A stretch of DNA of 64,000 nt from Chalciporus piperatus (GCA_038093975.1 JBBPTG010000088.1:1-64000); one strand, 5' to 3'. Positions 20,712 through 35,865 are shown, counted from the stretch's first letter. Numbers and translations: made by a program. Notes: generated from the sequence alone by a model not told the origin.

Positions 20712-23253
20712 CGGCTGGATACAGATGCCATGGATCCATTACGACGCTGGACGTTATATCCACCCCCCGTCTCGTCCGGCCTGCAGCGCAGTACGCTGGT
20801 GCGATCGGAGTGCCAAGCGGCTGACAGTTACGATACATCACATATGTCACCGTGGCGTACACTGTAGATCGCTGTGATAATCTCCAGGAAACACCTTCTC
20901 GGACCCGCGGTGTGTAAGAGCGACGTTCACATCAAAGTGCGTGATCAAGCTCGCATGGTGTTTGACTCATTCCGATCGAAGATCAGCATCCATGCCAAAT
21001 TCGGGACCATACCTGCAAGCGAACTCAACAGTTACATCGTCTTCTCACCCTGTCATCCATGTGACCTTTTCCACTGCCGTGTCTGTCAATTGTACATTTG
21101 CTGACCCGCCGGTTAGTTCCTCAGCCTCATGCAGAATTCTGCTGCGAGTCATCACCGTCTTTTCAAGCGATGACAACTAACCCCGAACCAGCAGGGTTTC
21201 GTCCGCATCGTGCTCCCCTGTTTGTTGACTACATGTACGATCGGTTTCTGGGTGCGTGACGCTGGCAGTGCCATCAAGACCCTCGTGGACTCCCTTGCTC
21301 CCCGTCAAGGTTAAGCGCAATAGCACCTGTTCTGAGATCGGATCCGCCAACCTCGTCCCAGGCTGGTAATATGATCTTCTTCAAGATTGACGACATCGTG
21401 CCAGCTGGCTGTGACCTCCCCACGCCAACAGGGTCGGACGTTGGCGTTTCTCGTAAACCATCCGTTCTCTTCCCCGTCTCATCCACTAGTACAGCAGAAG
21501 TATTTGCAGCAGTTTGACATGCAAACAGGGTGAGACCAACACTTGCTGTCGTGTTCGTTACCCCTGCCATCGATGCTCCGCACCTCGCCCGAGCACAAGG
21601 TCACTCTCACTCGTATCACCGCTATCGAAGAACCTGCTGGTGCTGCCATCCTTCCACTAACACCACCCGAGTTCTAAAGGCCACGAGGTTGGCGTAATAG
21701 TCTTGCCAACTATGGCCATTGGCAGGATGCGAAATTTCTTGAACCACTTGAGTTTCACGACAATGAAATCCCAAACTTTTTGTACCATCGCGTTGTCATC
21801 ACCTTGAACGAATATGCAATATTTTTTCTATTCATACCACTATGCTTCTCGGTCTCATTGTCATCCTTTTCATGCTGCGAACCGGGATGCTGTCGGTGTC
21901 ACGCTATCTCCTGCCTCGGTGGTTCCCAATTCACCCATCCTGGACGAGACGAATTCGGAAAAGGACTTGCATGATGTGTATTAGCATCCCGCATCGTATG
22001 CGCCTTGTATCCATGCTGCTGCGTGACTCGGAATTGCAAACGTGAGTGAAGACCCGGCGAGGTCAAGCAATCCGACCACCGACGCATTTTTATTCCTCCC
22101 AAAAACTCGAACGAACGTCCGAGTTTGTAAACCATTCGCGATCAATCCACTGTGCAATCATACACCCCTCGTTCAATCAGCGCCAACTTGCGAACTCCGG
22201 CCCTTGATAAACATTAATCCTCGGTCTCGGTCGATATCCAATCAAGTACCTATGAGTCTCAATAGAATCCCTTTGATCAAATCTCCGTCGGAGGCCGTGA
22301 GATCACCCTTCCCAAACTCCCATCCCAGTGCCCAGTTCCCATTGTTTTCATGTTCCGTCATTAATGGGCCCTCTGACAGATGCCCGATCTGTTCTGCTTC
22401 GGGGATCGTACTTGACCCCTTCTTTCATAGATGCGCGTTCATCGGAAAGGCGCTGCTCGGTGCGTTTGATCCTGCTTCGTCATCGAGTTGATCATGTGTT
22501 TGGAGGCCTGTGTGTGCATCCAGTGACATTGATGAAGAAAAGTGCCGGAAGGCGATCTATCTGGTACTTAGCCGAGGAAATGCGGCCTTGAAGTCAAATG
22601 GAATGGTCCACGGTGCGATATCGCGAAATACACATAGTTCAACGTGGCGAGCCAGAGGCAATGCGACAGGTTCTTTCGATGTCTCTCCTCAGATTCGTCT
22701 CTCTGAATCTAACATCTTCCACGTTCGAGCCTCATGCGTGTCATTCGCAGCAATTACCTGTCGTATCGCCTAGAGGCGGTTTTCTATGGCGGGTATACGG
22801 GAACCAACGTCCATCAGAGATAAAGATGGGTGAGGTGACAGCCTGGATCATTGATGGCGGTATTGCACTGCATACATCCAGGCAGAAGCTTGAAACTGAC
22901 GTTGCAGAGCATGGCGCTGACTGACAAGTTCAAAAGAGAACAAAAATGCAGTATCATGCGACTCGTTCGCAGCAACCTGTATGAAACCATTCTAGGTCGG
23001 ACTGTTGTTGTACGGCGGCTGCACATGTCCCGAGTTCGGTCTCGCAGGAGGTGGGGAAGGGGGCGCACCTGAAACGAACGGTAGCGCATACAGCCAGCCA
23101 GAAACTTGAAGCCAACGTCGCGCGACGTAGGACATGCACTGAAGAGTCCGGGGGGTCCACCAAAACATTATATAGCTAGCGCCCAAAGCAATACAATGTA
23201 TGTGTAGGAAGATGCAATGAGGAAAAGGATATCACTAGTGCAAAGGGGGTAAG
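20712..23253. other. Long spacer with scattered coding-like scraps
   Basis: About 2.5 kb with no chainable gene. Short plus-strand stretches have protein-like bias (around 20935-21110, 21590-21680 ending PAGAAILPLTPPEF, and 22650-22780) but are broken by stops and share no recognised family. A hydrophobic run encoded at 21842-21900 (MLLGLIVILFML) could be a signal or TM segment without a protein attached. The phrase caga-agcttgaaactgacgttgc near 22880 recurs in a diverged form near 23100. Confidence 0.4.
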
Positions 23254-24188
23254 CTACTCTGACGGAGCGGGTTCAGAAACCTGTGTAGTTGGTGCTGAGT
23301 CTTCATGCGATGATGCTGTGACTCCGCGTGCATCAGCGAGTTTGCGGAGTTCGGCCATGTAGCCATTGAGTTCCTGTACCGAGATCAGATACAGACAACA
23401 GGACGGGAGCAGTACTTACAGCGTTGTTTGGTTCGAACTGCAAGCCAAGGGATATGGCTTCTATGGCTTCTTCTATCTGTCCCAGTCCAACTAGTGCCTT
23501 TGCTTTTCTAAAGTGTCCCTTTGGCCAGTTGCGGCGAATGGCGATGACGGTTTCGGCGTCAGTCAGGGCACCGAGATAGTCACCGAGCTCAAACAAGGTC
23601 GTTGATCTATTTGAGACGACAGTGGAGAGTTCGTCGCGGAGAACGGCTGAGCCTTCCCAAGGTGGTCGTTGTACTGCGATGTTTGCAGCGAGGTTGTATT
23701 TGGCAAGAGCCTCCTTGCGTTTATTGAGTTTGTAAAGGTTCTGGATACGGAGATGAGCAAGTGGCAAAGAATGACACGTTCGTGCGTACGTTTCCCTCGT
23801 CTTTCGTGTTCGTGACCGCTTGGGAGAGCTTTTGCTGTACGACGTTTGGGGGAGGTGGACAGCGAAGGTTGGGGTTTGTGACTAGAATTTTTGAGATTCG
23901 GTTGAGGGCGGTGAAGTCGAGATTGCACTCGTCGCACTTTTCGACCTTGTGCTTGTCGCAGAATGCAAATGCGTGACCAGGACCACCGACTGCAAGACTG
24001 AGTGGACGGAAGTCTGCGTCGATCCGGGCTTGCATGACAGGGTCTGGCACTGGAATGGGCATCATCGGTGGCCGTTGCATGGGATGGGCATGTCCTGGTG
24101 GGCCACCCTGGGGAGGTTGTCCCTGCTGTTGCTGTTGCTGTTGCTGCTGCTGTTCGGCCATGGCGTAGTGCGTCGGTAATGCGACCAT
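23254..24188 (-). CDS. SEC72: ER translocation protein Sec72-like (TPR)
   Basis: Cytosolic TPR subunit of the Sec62/63 post-translational translocation complex at the ER. Three exons (24188-23790, 23740-23420, 23373-23254), frames exact, 279 residues. The N-terminus is a poly-Gln stretch (ten Gln) and a Pro/Gly/His-rich linker. Next come the Sec72 hallmark FCDKHKVEKCDECNLDFTAL and KILVTNPNLRCPPPPNVV. The TPR helices follow: KRKEALAKYNLAANIAVQ, VVSNRSTTLFELGDYLGALT and GHFRKAKALVGLGQIEEAIE. ATG 24188 is taken as the start; the ATG at 24161 just before the poly-Gln is an alternative. It is divergent from DED1 with 177 bp between start codons, so the two probably share a promoter. Confidence 0.9.
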
Positions 24189-24365
24189 TTGCGACGTGTT
24201 CAATGACTAGCGAGGCGTGGGAACCCTCCTTCCATAAAAGGCAACGTGTTAGTCATATTTCCCAGCTGATTTTTTTCAGTGATCTCCGTTTCTTTCTCTC
24301 TTCCATCAGCAACAACACTCGGTACAGAAAAAAAGAACAATCAACGTTCACTAGTTCAAACTAAT

Positions 24366-26490
<2,125 letters not shown>

Positions 26491-27291
26491 ACGCCATTTG
26501 CCAGGCATTCAAGGCAATCGTCGACGTCTCGTTCCTCTTTACATGCCATCCTTCAAGACCCTCACCCTCGATTCGGTCCCACATGAAAACCATTACTTAA
26601 TAACCCGGTCCCTCGCCTCATTCTCGCTCTCTGTTTCCTCGCTTTCCCTCTCTCTCTCTCTCTCTCTCTGCATCGCTCGGACTCCTGCGCTGCTCCTATG
26701 GATTTGTCTCGTTGCAACTGCTCAACATGAAGCCTATGGCCTATCTTATTTCGTCTGTGTTTTCACTACCATCGGCGCGTCTGTCTATTCATCTGCTCCA
26801 CTTCTCATCGCCCACGCGCCACAACCACTTCTTCCTTCCCGTCCACATCATAGATAGACGTAAACGGCGGGCCGTAGAATATGAGCAGGTATACATCCTA
26901 CACTTAGTGTCAGTCTTTCGTTTCGCGATACCCCTCATTTATTGGCATTGCGACGCGCAAAGTCGGACATTACTTTGATATCCATCATAGTTGCATCATA
27001 GACGAGACACTATTAACTGTTAGAGCATCGCATATCCTGTACCGTAGTCTTTTCTCTTATATTATTCGATTGTCCTAGAACTCCAGCAGGGAAGATACGG
27101 AATGGAATATTCATCTCACGAAAGAATGCAAGACCAAGGACAAAAAGAAAGGACCCCCGTCTAAGATTACACTTACACGTCAGCTCGCCTCAGAGAGGCC
27201 TCAGTCTTACTCTTCCTCCTTCTCTTCGTTCCCTCCAGATCGATCAGACAACATCTCATTGCCTCCCAAAACTTTACAGAGCCTTGCAACG
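26491..27291. other. 3' UTR and spacer with a CT microsatellite
   Basis: Contains the DED1 3' region and the promoter of the next gene, both on the plus strand. An uninterrupted (CT)11 tract lies at 26648-26669. Long pyrimidine tracts are common in fungal promoters and UTRs. No additional coding frame is convincing. Confidence 0.5.
26648..26669 (+). repeat. (CT)11 microsatellite
   Basis: Eleven perfect CT units in the 3' region of DED1. Confidence 0.9.
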
Positions 27292-29150
27292 ATGCATCAT
27301 CGAAGCTCTTCACCCGTCTTCGATGCACCTGAATTTCCGCCGCTGAGGAGACTTAAACCGTTACCTAAACGCAGGCGCACACACGACGTTGTTGCACAGG
27401 TCTCTGAACCAGACGACCTCATTCAACCCATGGCCGACCTTCTTGGTGGTGCATCATCACTCGCAGAAGAACTCCTCGCACGTGCCGACTCTCTTTCTTC
27501 CCAAATGGCCATGCAGTCCTATTATTCTTCCGTTCTCGACGGTGGTGGTGGTGGCGACATCACACGAGGCATGGGCATCAGCGACGATGGAGTCCCGCTC
27601 GATGATGCTGATGTTGATGATGGGAATCCGAGTCTCAATCTCCATCTCACTGGATCTACCGGTGTCGCTCAGACATTTGATCTCAGTGCTGTGTATCAGC
27701 GATTCGCAGACAGGCTGGGATCGGGAAAGCAGGACGAGGATCATAGCGAGGGTGATTATACGGACCATCTCCAACAACCAGGGAACACGAAGAAGAGGAA
27801 GGTACCAGCCAATATCTCCGGGTCCGTCAACGGGAGGGAAGTTGGTCTTCCACTCGGTTTGGAGGAGGACATGGTCGACGGGGGTTCGTTCTCGATGGGA
27901 AGCATGGACTCGGATCTCGACATTCTCATCGCTCCTCCACCTTCGTCGTCGGTGGCTCAAGCACAATTGCAATTGCAATTGCCGAGGAAAGGAAAGATGA
28001 CGCCGTCGACGTTGGCGGGGTTACAACACAAGGAGTTGCTCAAGCATAGGAAGAGGCAATTGGCGGCTGTTCTGGGGGCTTTATCGCTCGGGGACGCGCT
28101 TGCACTCGATCAGGCACTCTCGACGCATCTACCATTCGTCAGCACGATGTTCGGCTCTGATTCTAGTCCTCTGAAAGTACGGTTGTCACGTCGACGAGGT
28201 CCTCGATTGGCTCGGGCGGCGGCGGCGCAGGCGTCCGCTCGCAAAGCTTCTTCTCAAAAGGGTGCTTCGCTCCCGACTACGCAGTTCTCGTTTTCGTTTC
28301 CTAGTGCGAGTGAGTGGCGATCTTTTGCTGTCTGTTGATGGGTAGAGCTTGATCCATGTCGGGTTTTAACTCAGCCTCCGATCGCCTCATTGCGACGAAA
28401 GAGGAGGTGCTGGCACTTCGTTCACGCTTCGAAGCCGAGCTTGCACGGCAAGCTGGCAGAGCTGCTAAAGCTGCCGCAGAAGCCAAACAAGCTGCGCTTG
28501 CTGCTAGCAGAGCCTCTCGATCGAAACAGTCGGGCAAGATCCAGCCCTCTGCCTTGGCAGACGGTGACCAATTCGCGGAGCATTCAGATTTGTCCCTATC
28601 GGGGAAGAATCGCGGAACCAAGAAGAAAAAGCGTAATACTCTCGCCATCGCGTCAAATCCACACCATCGCAACAATTACGTCCCTTCTCGCCTTCCCTCA
28701 TCTGGGCACGTCAATCCAACTCAATCCACTCCAAACACCCAAAACTCACTCGGGCCCCCTCCTCTTCGGTTTCTGTCCGCCGAGTTACCTCCTCGTAGAC
28801 GGAGGAAGGATGCTGCTGCTCCGAGAGCTCAGATTGTTAATCCTGCGGAAGAGTGGATTTGTCCGCGCTGCGAGTACTCGCTGTTCTTTGGTGATAGTGC
28901 AGAATACCGTCGCGCGATCCGGAGCCGGAAACAAATTCTACGTAGGCGGAAACGAGCACAAGAACGTGCGGCAGGCGGACTCAATGCTCCAAAGAACCCT
29001 GTCAAGCCTGTTTCGGACGAAGAAGATTGTGATGACGATGACCAATCGACCGCGCAATCGCCTGCTGTTGCAAAATCGGCTACAACTGACTGGAGAGAGG
29101 GACCGGATATAAGGAGAACAAAGGGACAGAATCAGTTACAAACGGGATAA
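27292..29150 (+). CDS. Uncharacterised nuclear-type protein with one Cys pair
   Basis: Two exons joined by an intron 28311-28374 (GTGAGT ... TTTTAACTCAG), about 597 residues. ATG 27292 opens MHHRSSSPVFDAPEFPPLRR, followed by the basic cluster KPLPKRRRTHD, a likely nuclear signal. The middle has acidic and Gly/Ser-rich low-complexity parts, then KHRKRQLAAVLGALSLGDAL. Exon 2 has a long Ala/Arg/Lys helix (EVLALRSRFEAELARQAGRA). Near the C-terminus there is EEWICPRCEYSLFFGD, a single CPxC pair, followed by a very basic helix (IRSRKQILRRRKRAQERAAG) and an acidic tail. One Cys pair alone cannot form a full zinc site, so it may dimerise or lack zinc. I recognise no named family. The composition suggests a nucleic-acid-binding protein. 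Confidence 0.7.
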
Positions 29151-30196
29151 CGTTCTACTAATCGCACTTGCGCTCGTTTTCGTTCTCTTTCAATTTTTTT
29201 TTTCTACACACCATCACCATTATTATGAAGGAGTCGCAATTGTCATTATCATGTCGACATCTTGCATTTTTATCTAATAGACGGACATTTGGATAGGATT
29301 GATACATTCATGCTGGTTATATCTGGCAATTTCGTCGGTGAACTCGAGAAGCGCTGTCTTCGATTCGGGAGAGGTGGTTCAACCTCAGAGACCTTGATAA
29401 TTAACTTCTGTCAACTGGCTGCTTGCAGTGTGGCCACCTCGCGGTTCCATAAAGAGGTTTGGTCGATCCGATCAAGGGTTTACTACCGTGAGTGTTGCTG
29501 AAGTCAACTAGACTCATCTTCGCATGCCAGCAGCGAGATATCACACTCCGTGCAGGCACCCGTGGCCTTCTCTTCCACTGTCCGCTCCCCGAACCCATCT
29601 ATCTACCTCCCCGGACACCGTCAACCCGCATCATTACTGTACGTGACAGCTGTCAGCGGTACCAAACTCGGTCTCTGTCTTCAACTCGAGTCCCAGGACT
29701 GACGTGCTCCGCTTCGCTGATCTTTGATGTCGTTCGCATAACCCATCCTTCATCGTTGGACCTCAAGCAGCGTCAATCTCGCGCATTTGCATTGTAAAAT
29801 GTAAGATTCATCGTCCAGTTATGACAACCTAGGGCGGAACCGGTGGCTCGTTGGCTCTTCTTGCCTGTGCCGCTTCCAGTTTCCTTCATTCATATCATCC
29901 CGGTCGCGCCTTTGCGGCACCGCGTGCTCTGCTGCTTCATCGTTGCTTGCCCAAAGCTAATCATTAACGCCCCCCTCCGATGTTGATCCCTTCTCTAACT
30001 CTTGTGTTCATTTCGGATTTATAGCTAGCCTCGTGTTTCAAGAATCAGTCAGAATCTCCTAACACAGGGCTCAATCTAATTCGGAGTTTGCATATCCCAT
30101 TCATTCCCCTGCGATATCTCCATCCCATAAAAAGCGAGTCCTCCTCGCTGTTGTACTCAGTTGGAAAAACACTTCCCCTGTCCCATTCTACACAAT
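29151..30196. other. Spacer and GATA-factor promoter, no gene
   Basis: About 1 kb without a convincing frame. T-rich terminator-like sequence (ttcaattttttttttctac) lies at about 29190-29210, downstream of the preceding gene, consistent with its 3' end. The last 300 bases are pyrimidine-rich and lead to the GATA-factor start. Confidence 0.5.
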
Positions 30197-31585
30197 ATGT
30201 ATCATCATCATCAGCAAACAGGTTCCTCGTCGTATGACTATCCATCATATCCCACTACGCCGTTTGAGCACACGGCACCGGCACCCCCTGCCCAGGCTTC
30301 CAGTGGGCGGCCCGTTCGCTCGAATACATCTCAGACACAAACGCAATCTCCGCCACAACCCGCTAGTTTTCAGGCGTCATCATCGTATCCTTCGTCTGGC
30401 GCGTACGCCACGTCAGCGCCCTACGGTATCTCTTCAGCTCAGACGCAACAGTGGCAGCAAGAGTCCTGGGCGTCCCAGCAATATGCTCAACCTTTCACTA
30501 CTCAGCCTATGCAAGCGGAGATGACGTACACCTCTTCCGCCGCCGCTCCTCGGGGAGACGAACCTGCGACCATCTCTTCGACGCCAGATACGCGTACGAG
30601 CGGATTCGCTCCGGGCAGTATGCCACCAGCGCAGGAAGTTCGTAGACAGGATAGCGGATACGCTCAGCCACAACTCCCTGCTTCCTCTCACCCTTCGTCA
30701 CCGCCACGGAATAGGCGGCGCGAGAAGGATTCCCCTATGGTGGCACCCGCGACAGCCACAGCCTCTGGGCTTGATTTTACCAAGGTATTTTTCTCAAACG
30801 ACTTCTTTTCACCGCCCTTTCCAAAACTTGATTTTTTTCTCCCAGATGCAAGATTCGTATCGACGTATCATGGATGGCACTACCAATATGATGACGAGTG
30901 GAACGTTTAGTTCTTCGAGGACGCCATCGGCAGAAACGCTGGAACGCATGCTCCAGCCCGCGAACTACGGCGTTCAGATGCTCCAATCTGCGATCGCGCA
31001 GTCCAATCCTGCTACGACTGGCGTAGGCGACAAGGACGCTCCGGTGTCGAAACGACAGGTAAATCAGTTGCCGCGGATGCAATGTGAGAATCGATTAGAA
31101 AGGATATTCACCACGTTTTTTTTTTCGCTTCGTCTTTTTTAGAAGGGTGACGAACACGCACAAGAGGGACAAACATGTCTCGGGTGCAACGCGACATCAA
31201 CGCCTGAATGGCGTCGTGGGCCTCTCGGTAAGCGACTCTTGGTCTTCTTATCACCGTTTCGCATGTGCGTTGACGGTATAACTTAAGGCCCGAGAACTCT
31301 GTGTAATGCCTGTGGCCTCGTGTATGCCAAACTTGTACGTCACAAGAGATCTTCACATGAATTTCTTTCCCTGTTTGATGGCCTTTTTTATTTATTTTAC
31401 TTTCATAGTTGAAGAAGAGGGCACGAGGAGAAGCCCGAGCACGGCCCAGCGATAATGCAGGTCAAAGCTCACAACACCCCATCGACGAGTCAAATGCACC
31501 GTCTAGTGGGGGAAGCGAAGATGAAGACTCTTATGGATCACAGGACCGTAGGAGCGAATTCGGCGACCATGGGAGGAGGGGGTAG
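30197..31585 (+). CDS. GATA-type zinc-finger transcription factor
   Basis: Five exons with short GT..AG introns. ATG 30197 (MYHHHQQTGSSSYDYPSY) begins a long Gln/Ser/Pro-rich region of about 190 residues. Exon 2 has DSYRRIMDGTTNMM and ETLERMLQPANYGVQMLQSA, a short helical region. The finger is split over two exons: CLGCNATSTPEWRRGPLG, then PRTLCNACGLVYAKL. This is a C-x2-C-x18-C-x2-C finger of the fungal type found in NsdD and White-collar proteins. A basic segment (LLKKRARGEARARP) follows, then an acidic Ser-rich tail to TAG 31583-31585. No PAS domain is seen, so WC-1 or WC-2 identity is unlikely; an NsdD-like developmental regulator is possible but unproven. Confidence 0.85.
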
Positions 31586-34183
31586 AATTTAGTTCCGTAA
31601 GATTCGTCAGCAGGGGCTGCGTCTTCTCATCTGCCCAAGTGCAAACTGACTACGATGGTAGACAAGGACTCACTTTCCTTTTGATTTTTTCTCGTCTTTT
31701 TAGGAGGGATACTAGTAGGCGCACTGGTGTCGACTTATTGGTCCTAACGACGGACCTCGCGCTAAAATTCGGTAGAACTTGCGCAAGGTTTAGACCAGAT
31801 TCTGCTACAGAAGGCTTCTGCATATGATATTATCTTCTGTGTTCTGCATGGCATTTCTTTTCAAAGCTTATCGGGACGATCTCCGGCGCCGCACAGGATC
31901 TGAGCCAAGTTCCGGTGACCAGTAATGACCGTGAGGCTTAAGAAGCAGGATATATCATGCCAGAAAGCTAACCTTGAACGCTTCAAGCTTCAGGCTCTCA
32001 CATGGCATACGTAAGTTCCCTCTGCATGGTAATTGGCAAACACCCTATCCTCGTGATTTCGTGGACTGCAAACATATCGGGAAAGTAAAAGTAGCCGCCT
32101 CAGGGGCGTGCTCGTCGCGGTAACACGGTCAAAGTTAAGTTATCACCCCGCGTACAACAAGCGTTAAAGACGTCATACCCTGATCTGTTTAAAAGGACCG
32201 AATACGATCATGGGGAGGGACTCAGGGAGATGTTCATGTGCCTCGAGGGGACACGCGTTTCCGGATGGGCCAGTGACTCGGTAGCCCGATAGGATGACAT
32301 ATAATACGCCCTGGATTACAAGTTAAACGCCCCATGCCGCAGTGCTCGGCCCCTTATGAAAAGATAAAGCTTGATCAGGCTCGGTGTGAATGGGGGGACG
32401 CAAAGTAATTAAGGAGGCACATGAGGAGGAGGCGAGTTGGTTACATCTCATGGGCTGGTGGCGCCGTCCTTGAGCACAGGGCTATTTACGGGGTGCTGGT
32501 TACGCACCCCCTCTTCAGGAGTTCGCCCGCTCTTCCCAGGCGAGCCTGGCTGTATATATCCTTGCTGTATGATATGATCTAGTATGAATATCGAATGGTC
32601 GGAAGGATCGGACTGCTAGCCATACCGATGATCGTGTGGAGCTATGCTCGAGTTGGCCATCGTACATGTATGGGTCTTTCAGAAGGCCTTCTGGAGGGCC
32701 GTACAGGGCCGGCAAATCAATATCCGCCTGGGTCGAGATTCTTGGGTTCCACCAAGGATTGGGATTTGGGAATTACTGTACAGCATCATAGTCGCCATTG
32801 CAAACGCCTTTCCCATTGGTATATCACAGTGTAGTTGCGGTCATCTGGGCCAGGGTGAGGCACGAGATAGATGCAGTCAAAAGTCTATAAGTGCTGCGAG
32901 CAAGACAGTCACCGTGCAGGGATGCGTCAACTTTCAACTTCGCAGTCTTCTAAGCTCTGGACATCGGCGATCTCGGAGGTGACTGGGCCTCGTCCATTCT
33001 CTTGAACAATGAAAATCAAAATGGCTATTTCTTGCTCGAATGTGTGCCAAGGTTAGCGGTCACCGAGTGTACGCAGTGCCCGTTTCAGCGTGTACACGCC
33101 GTTGAGGATATGTCGACTTCAAATTCTTGCTGTTCACTGTTGAAATCAGATCAATGGCATCTAAGTTATATTACTTACGTCACTAACACACGTTTTTCGC
33201 CCTTGGAGCTAAGTAGAACGATATTCAAATTCCCCGTGGCCCCAGCCTGCCCTGTTGAAGAGGTCAAGGCGTGGGTTAACGGCTCGGTGGGGACCCACAG
33301 GGTCTTGCTGACTCAAATGATCCGGGAGTCGCGCGTCTGTTCGCGGCAACGTTGGGTGCCCAAGTAAGCACTGGCAGTGTATCTATATCGTACTCTCTCA
33401 GAAAGATTCAACGTTGACGTCCATCATGGTCATCTTACCAGGGTGGCGAGAACGGACGCGAGCCAGTCTTTATCCAATACCAACCCGCCGGTAACAGATT
33501 GCTCAAAGTGCACTCTCCGGGTGCCGGCGCCGGGTGGGACCGCCGTCTGTCTTTTTAGCGATGACGATAGTGAGCTAAGAGGGGTAGACTTCCAAAAAAT
33601 GTCTGAGCCTATCGGTGAACTTGCTGTCCAACCTGTGCGTGTTATGCCTCCTGAGCAAAAAACGCAGTTCCATTTTATTTGAATGACTCACGGAAAATTT
33701 CATGCTTGAAGAATGGGTCTATGAGATTCCCCTCTTGTCGGCGAGTGATGGGGACGTCATGGTCGAGTTGAAGTTCGAGCCGAGGCAGGTGAAATTGAGC
33801 AACCTAGTAGTCCCAGATCCGGTAATATGCATCAGTTAATTCAAGTATTAGATTTCAATATTTTTTTCCTCAGGAGTCAGAACCTGCTCGGGTTACACGT
33901 ACATATGTATGTGATCTCAACTGAAGTCAGGTCGGTTACGACGAAGACAGGTTCCATCAATCGCAGAATATTATAGCCTCACTCACAGGTGCGACAGTTT
34001 ACGCACTTCGATGGGTGTCTAGTGTCCAGATGCAATTTGCGTTTAGCTTCCGCCCGATTGGTGCATCAGGATCGCGGAAATTAAAAGTATTCGCTGGCTC
34101 ATTGAAGCCAACTTTCCTTGAGATCGAGTGGCAGGACTCTGATAGTGGGACTGTGATTCCATGTTGTATTCGAAATTATACTT
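31586..34183. other. Long region with degraded coding-like pieces
   Basis: No gene can be chained from 31586 to about 32600. From about 32640 the plus strand shows several short frames with protein-like content: WELLYSIIVAIANAF at 32780; CSKCTLRVPAPGGTAVCLF with DFQKMSEPIGELAVQPVRVM at 33500-33640; EEWVYEIPLLSASDGDVMVE at 33710-33770; MQFAFSFRPIGASGSRKL at 34030. They lie in order on one strand, and some are separated by plausible donor and acceptor sites (for example 33822-33875). Stops and frame changes prevent a full model. This could be a decayed multi-exon gene or one with introns I cannot place. Family not recognised. Confidence 0.4.
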
Positions 34184-35865
34184 CTAAACTTCTTCAATTC
34201 TGTCGTCCTCGTCGTCGGAGTCCACTATAGAGGCCGTCGTTCCACCCTTGTCGCGTGCAGTCTCGGGGCCTTCCACGCCCTTGATGAGTTGCACCAGACG
34301 TTCAATATGTTCTGACACCTTATGCGTGGGCCGATAGAGTCAACGCATCGTTGTTGAGAAGTCATGAACACGCACCTTATCGACGGTCTCCTCCAAGTGC
34401 GCTGCGCCGACAATTTCATAGACGCCATTTTCTCGCAGGAACTCACGACCCCACCGCGTGGTGGATAATAACAGCAGTGTCTCTACGTGGGTGAGACGCA
34501 GAACCGGGTCTGGCTCCCTATTTTTAGTGGGAGGAAGAAACTGCAGTGCCGAGGGGAGCTTTTCTTGGACCTGGAAACCATGGACGATGAGAGTGGGGAA
34601 ACATACGGCCGTGTAGGACTTCACCTCAAGATCCAGTTCCTCAGGGCCAGCCAACGGAAGGAGGATGTAAGGCAAGGCGTCTATGCCGGGAGCAACCGTG
34701 TTGGAGGGTGGTACATCGACCTCGTCTGCATCAGGGGATAGTATTGCCTTATGTGCGGAGGATTGGAAGGCGCAATTTCTTGGACGAAAATCGTCAATCC
34801 AAGAATGTCTCGGGAACAGTGGGACTCACTTTATAATAGACGCTACGCCTCCTCTCCGAATCACGTCTTTGTGTTCAGTAAAGGCGACTAGTTTGGCAAG
34901 CGGGTACTCGAGTTCGCTATCAGACTTCATCGCATTGCGAGGTCTTGCAGTAACGAAGAAAAGCCTGCCAGGAGGGGACTACGGGCATAGGTTAATAAGG
35001 AAGGGAGTGAGTTCCTTCGTTTGCTCTAACCACTTACTGTACTGATATTAGCAAAAACGCTAGATAGGAAGTGAAGGTCCCCTTTTCGTATTCGCTTTGC
35101 GTTAGTATCCGAGGATTCGACGGATGCTGCCTGGACGAATGCTTCGATAAGGAGCGGTAATGCTTGAACCTGCTGCGCTTCAACCGACGGGTACGGCACG
35201 GGCGCGGTGCACGTTCCCGACCGGGACTGTGTCGGGTAGTATGAAATAGGGAAAGTAGCGGGGTCCATGGGGATGACCGGAATCTGCAAAGACAAAAGAG
35301 CAGCACATGCTGAAGACGAGCCAGTGAGATTTGACAAGAGCATTGATGCCAGATCGGCAAGAACTGCATCTGGATTCTGCCGACGACAATAAAGATCTTA
35401 ACAATGGACGGAACAAGAACCGGCGTACCAAGATATAAGAAACTAGGAATTCGAGGAATTGAAACTCGATCAAGAATGGGACGAGAAGGGGGGAATCCGA
35501 GAGATTCACGAGCGCACGAAAAGCATCATGCGCGACAGCCTGTGATCAGGGTCATGGGAAGAGTTTTGGAAAAGTTCATGTAATCCCGAACCAGTTGATC
35601 ACGACAAAGCAGCTTCAGGTCACGGATTACGTCCGTCTCCTGGGGTTTCTGCAACCCCCCTCCTTGGAGTCCTTGAGTGAAGATACTCCGATATGGAGAT
35701 TCTTTCGGAGTCTGGCCAAGCAGGTTCGATAAGGCTATTTGGCGGACTGCAGGGTTCTTATCCCTCAGGAATGGGAACAACTGCTCTGATCGTCAGTTCA
35801 AAGTTGCGATACATGTCATTTTTCTGAGATTCTGATCCACTGACCTCCTTGAGCTGGCTCTCCAT
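34184..35865 (-). CDS. HGH1: HGH1 family co-chaperone (DUF383/DUF384)
   Basis: Armadillo-like protein; yeast Hgh1 helps fold translation elongation factor eEF2. ATG 35865 gives MESQLKE, then an intron. Exon 2 reads LFPFLRDKNPAVRQIALSNL with GQTPKESPYRSIF, the family signature. Exon 3 has AHDAFRALVNLSDSPLLVPF. Exon 4 has NPDAVLADLASMLLSNLTGS, IPVIPMDPATFPISYYPTQ and RIRKGDLHFLSSVFANIS. Exon 5 includes FVTARPRNAMKSDSELEYPL and TEHKDVIRRGGVASIIK. A further exon carries ALPYILLPLAGPEELDLE and REPDPVLRLTHVETLLLLST. The last exon ends DSDDEDDRIEEV and TAG at 34184. All seven exons join with GT..AG borders. Divergent from SPT20 with 250 bp between starts. Confidence 0.92.

Noticed and set aside
22040..23190. 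Several short frames on both strands
   Set aside because: None is longer than expected by chance for this base composition, none can be chained, and no family is recognised.
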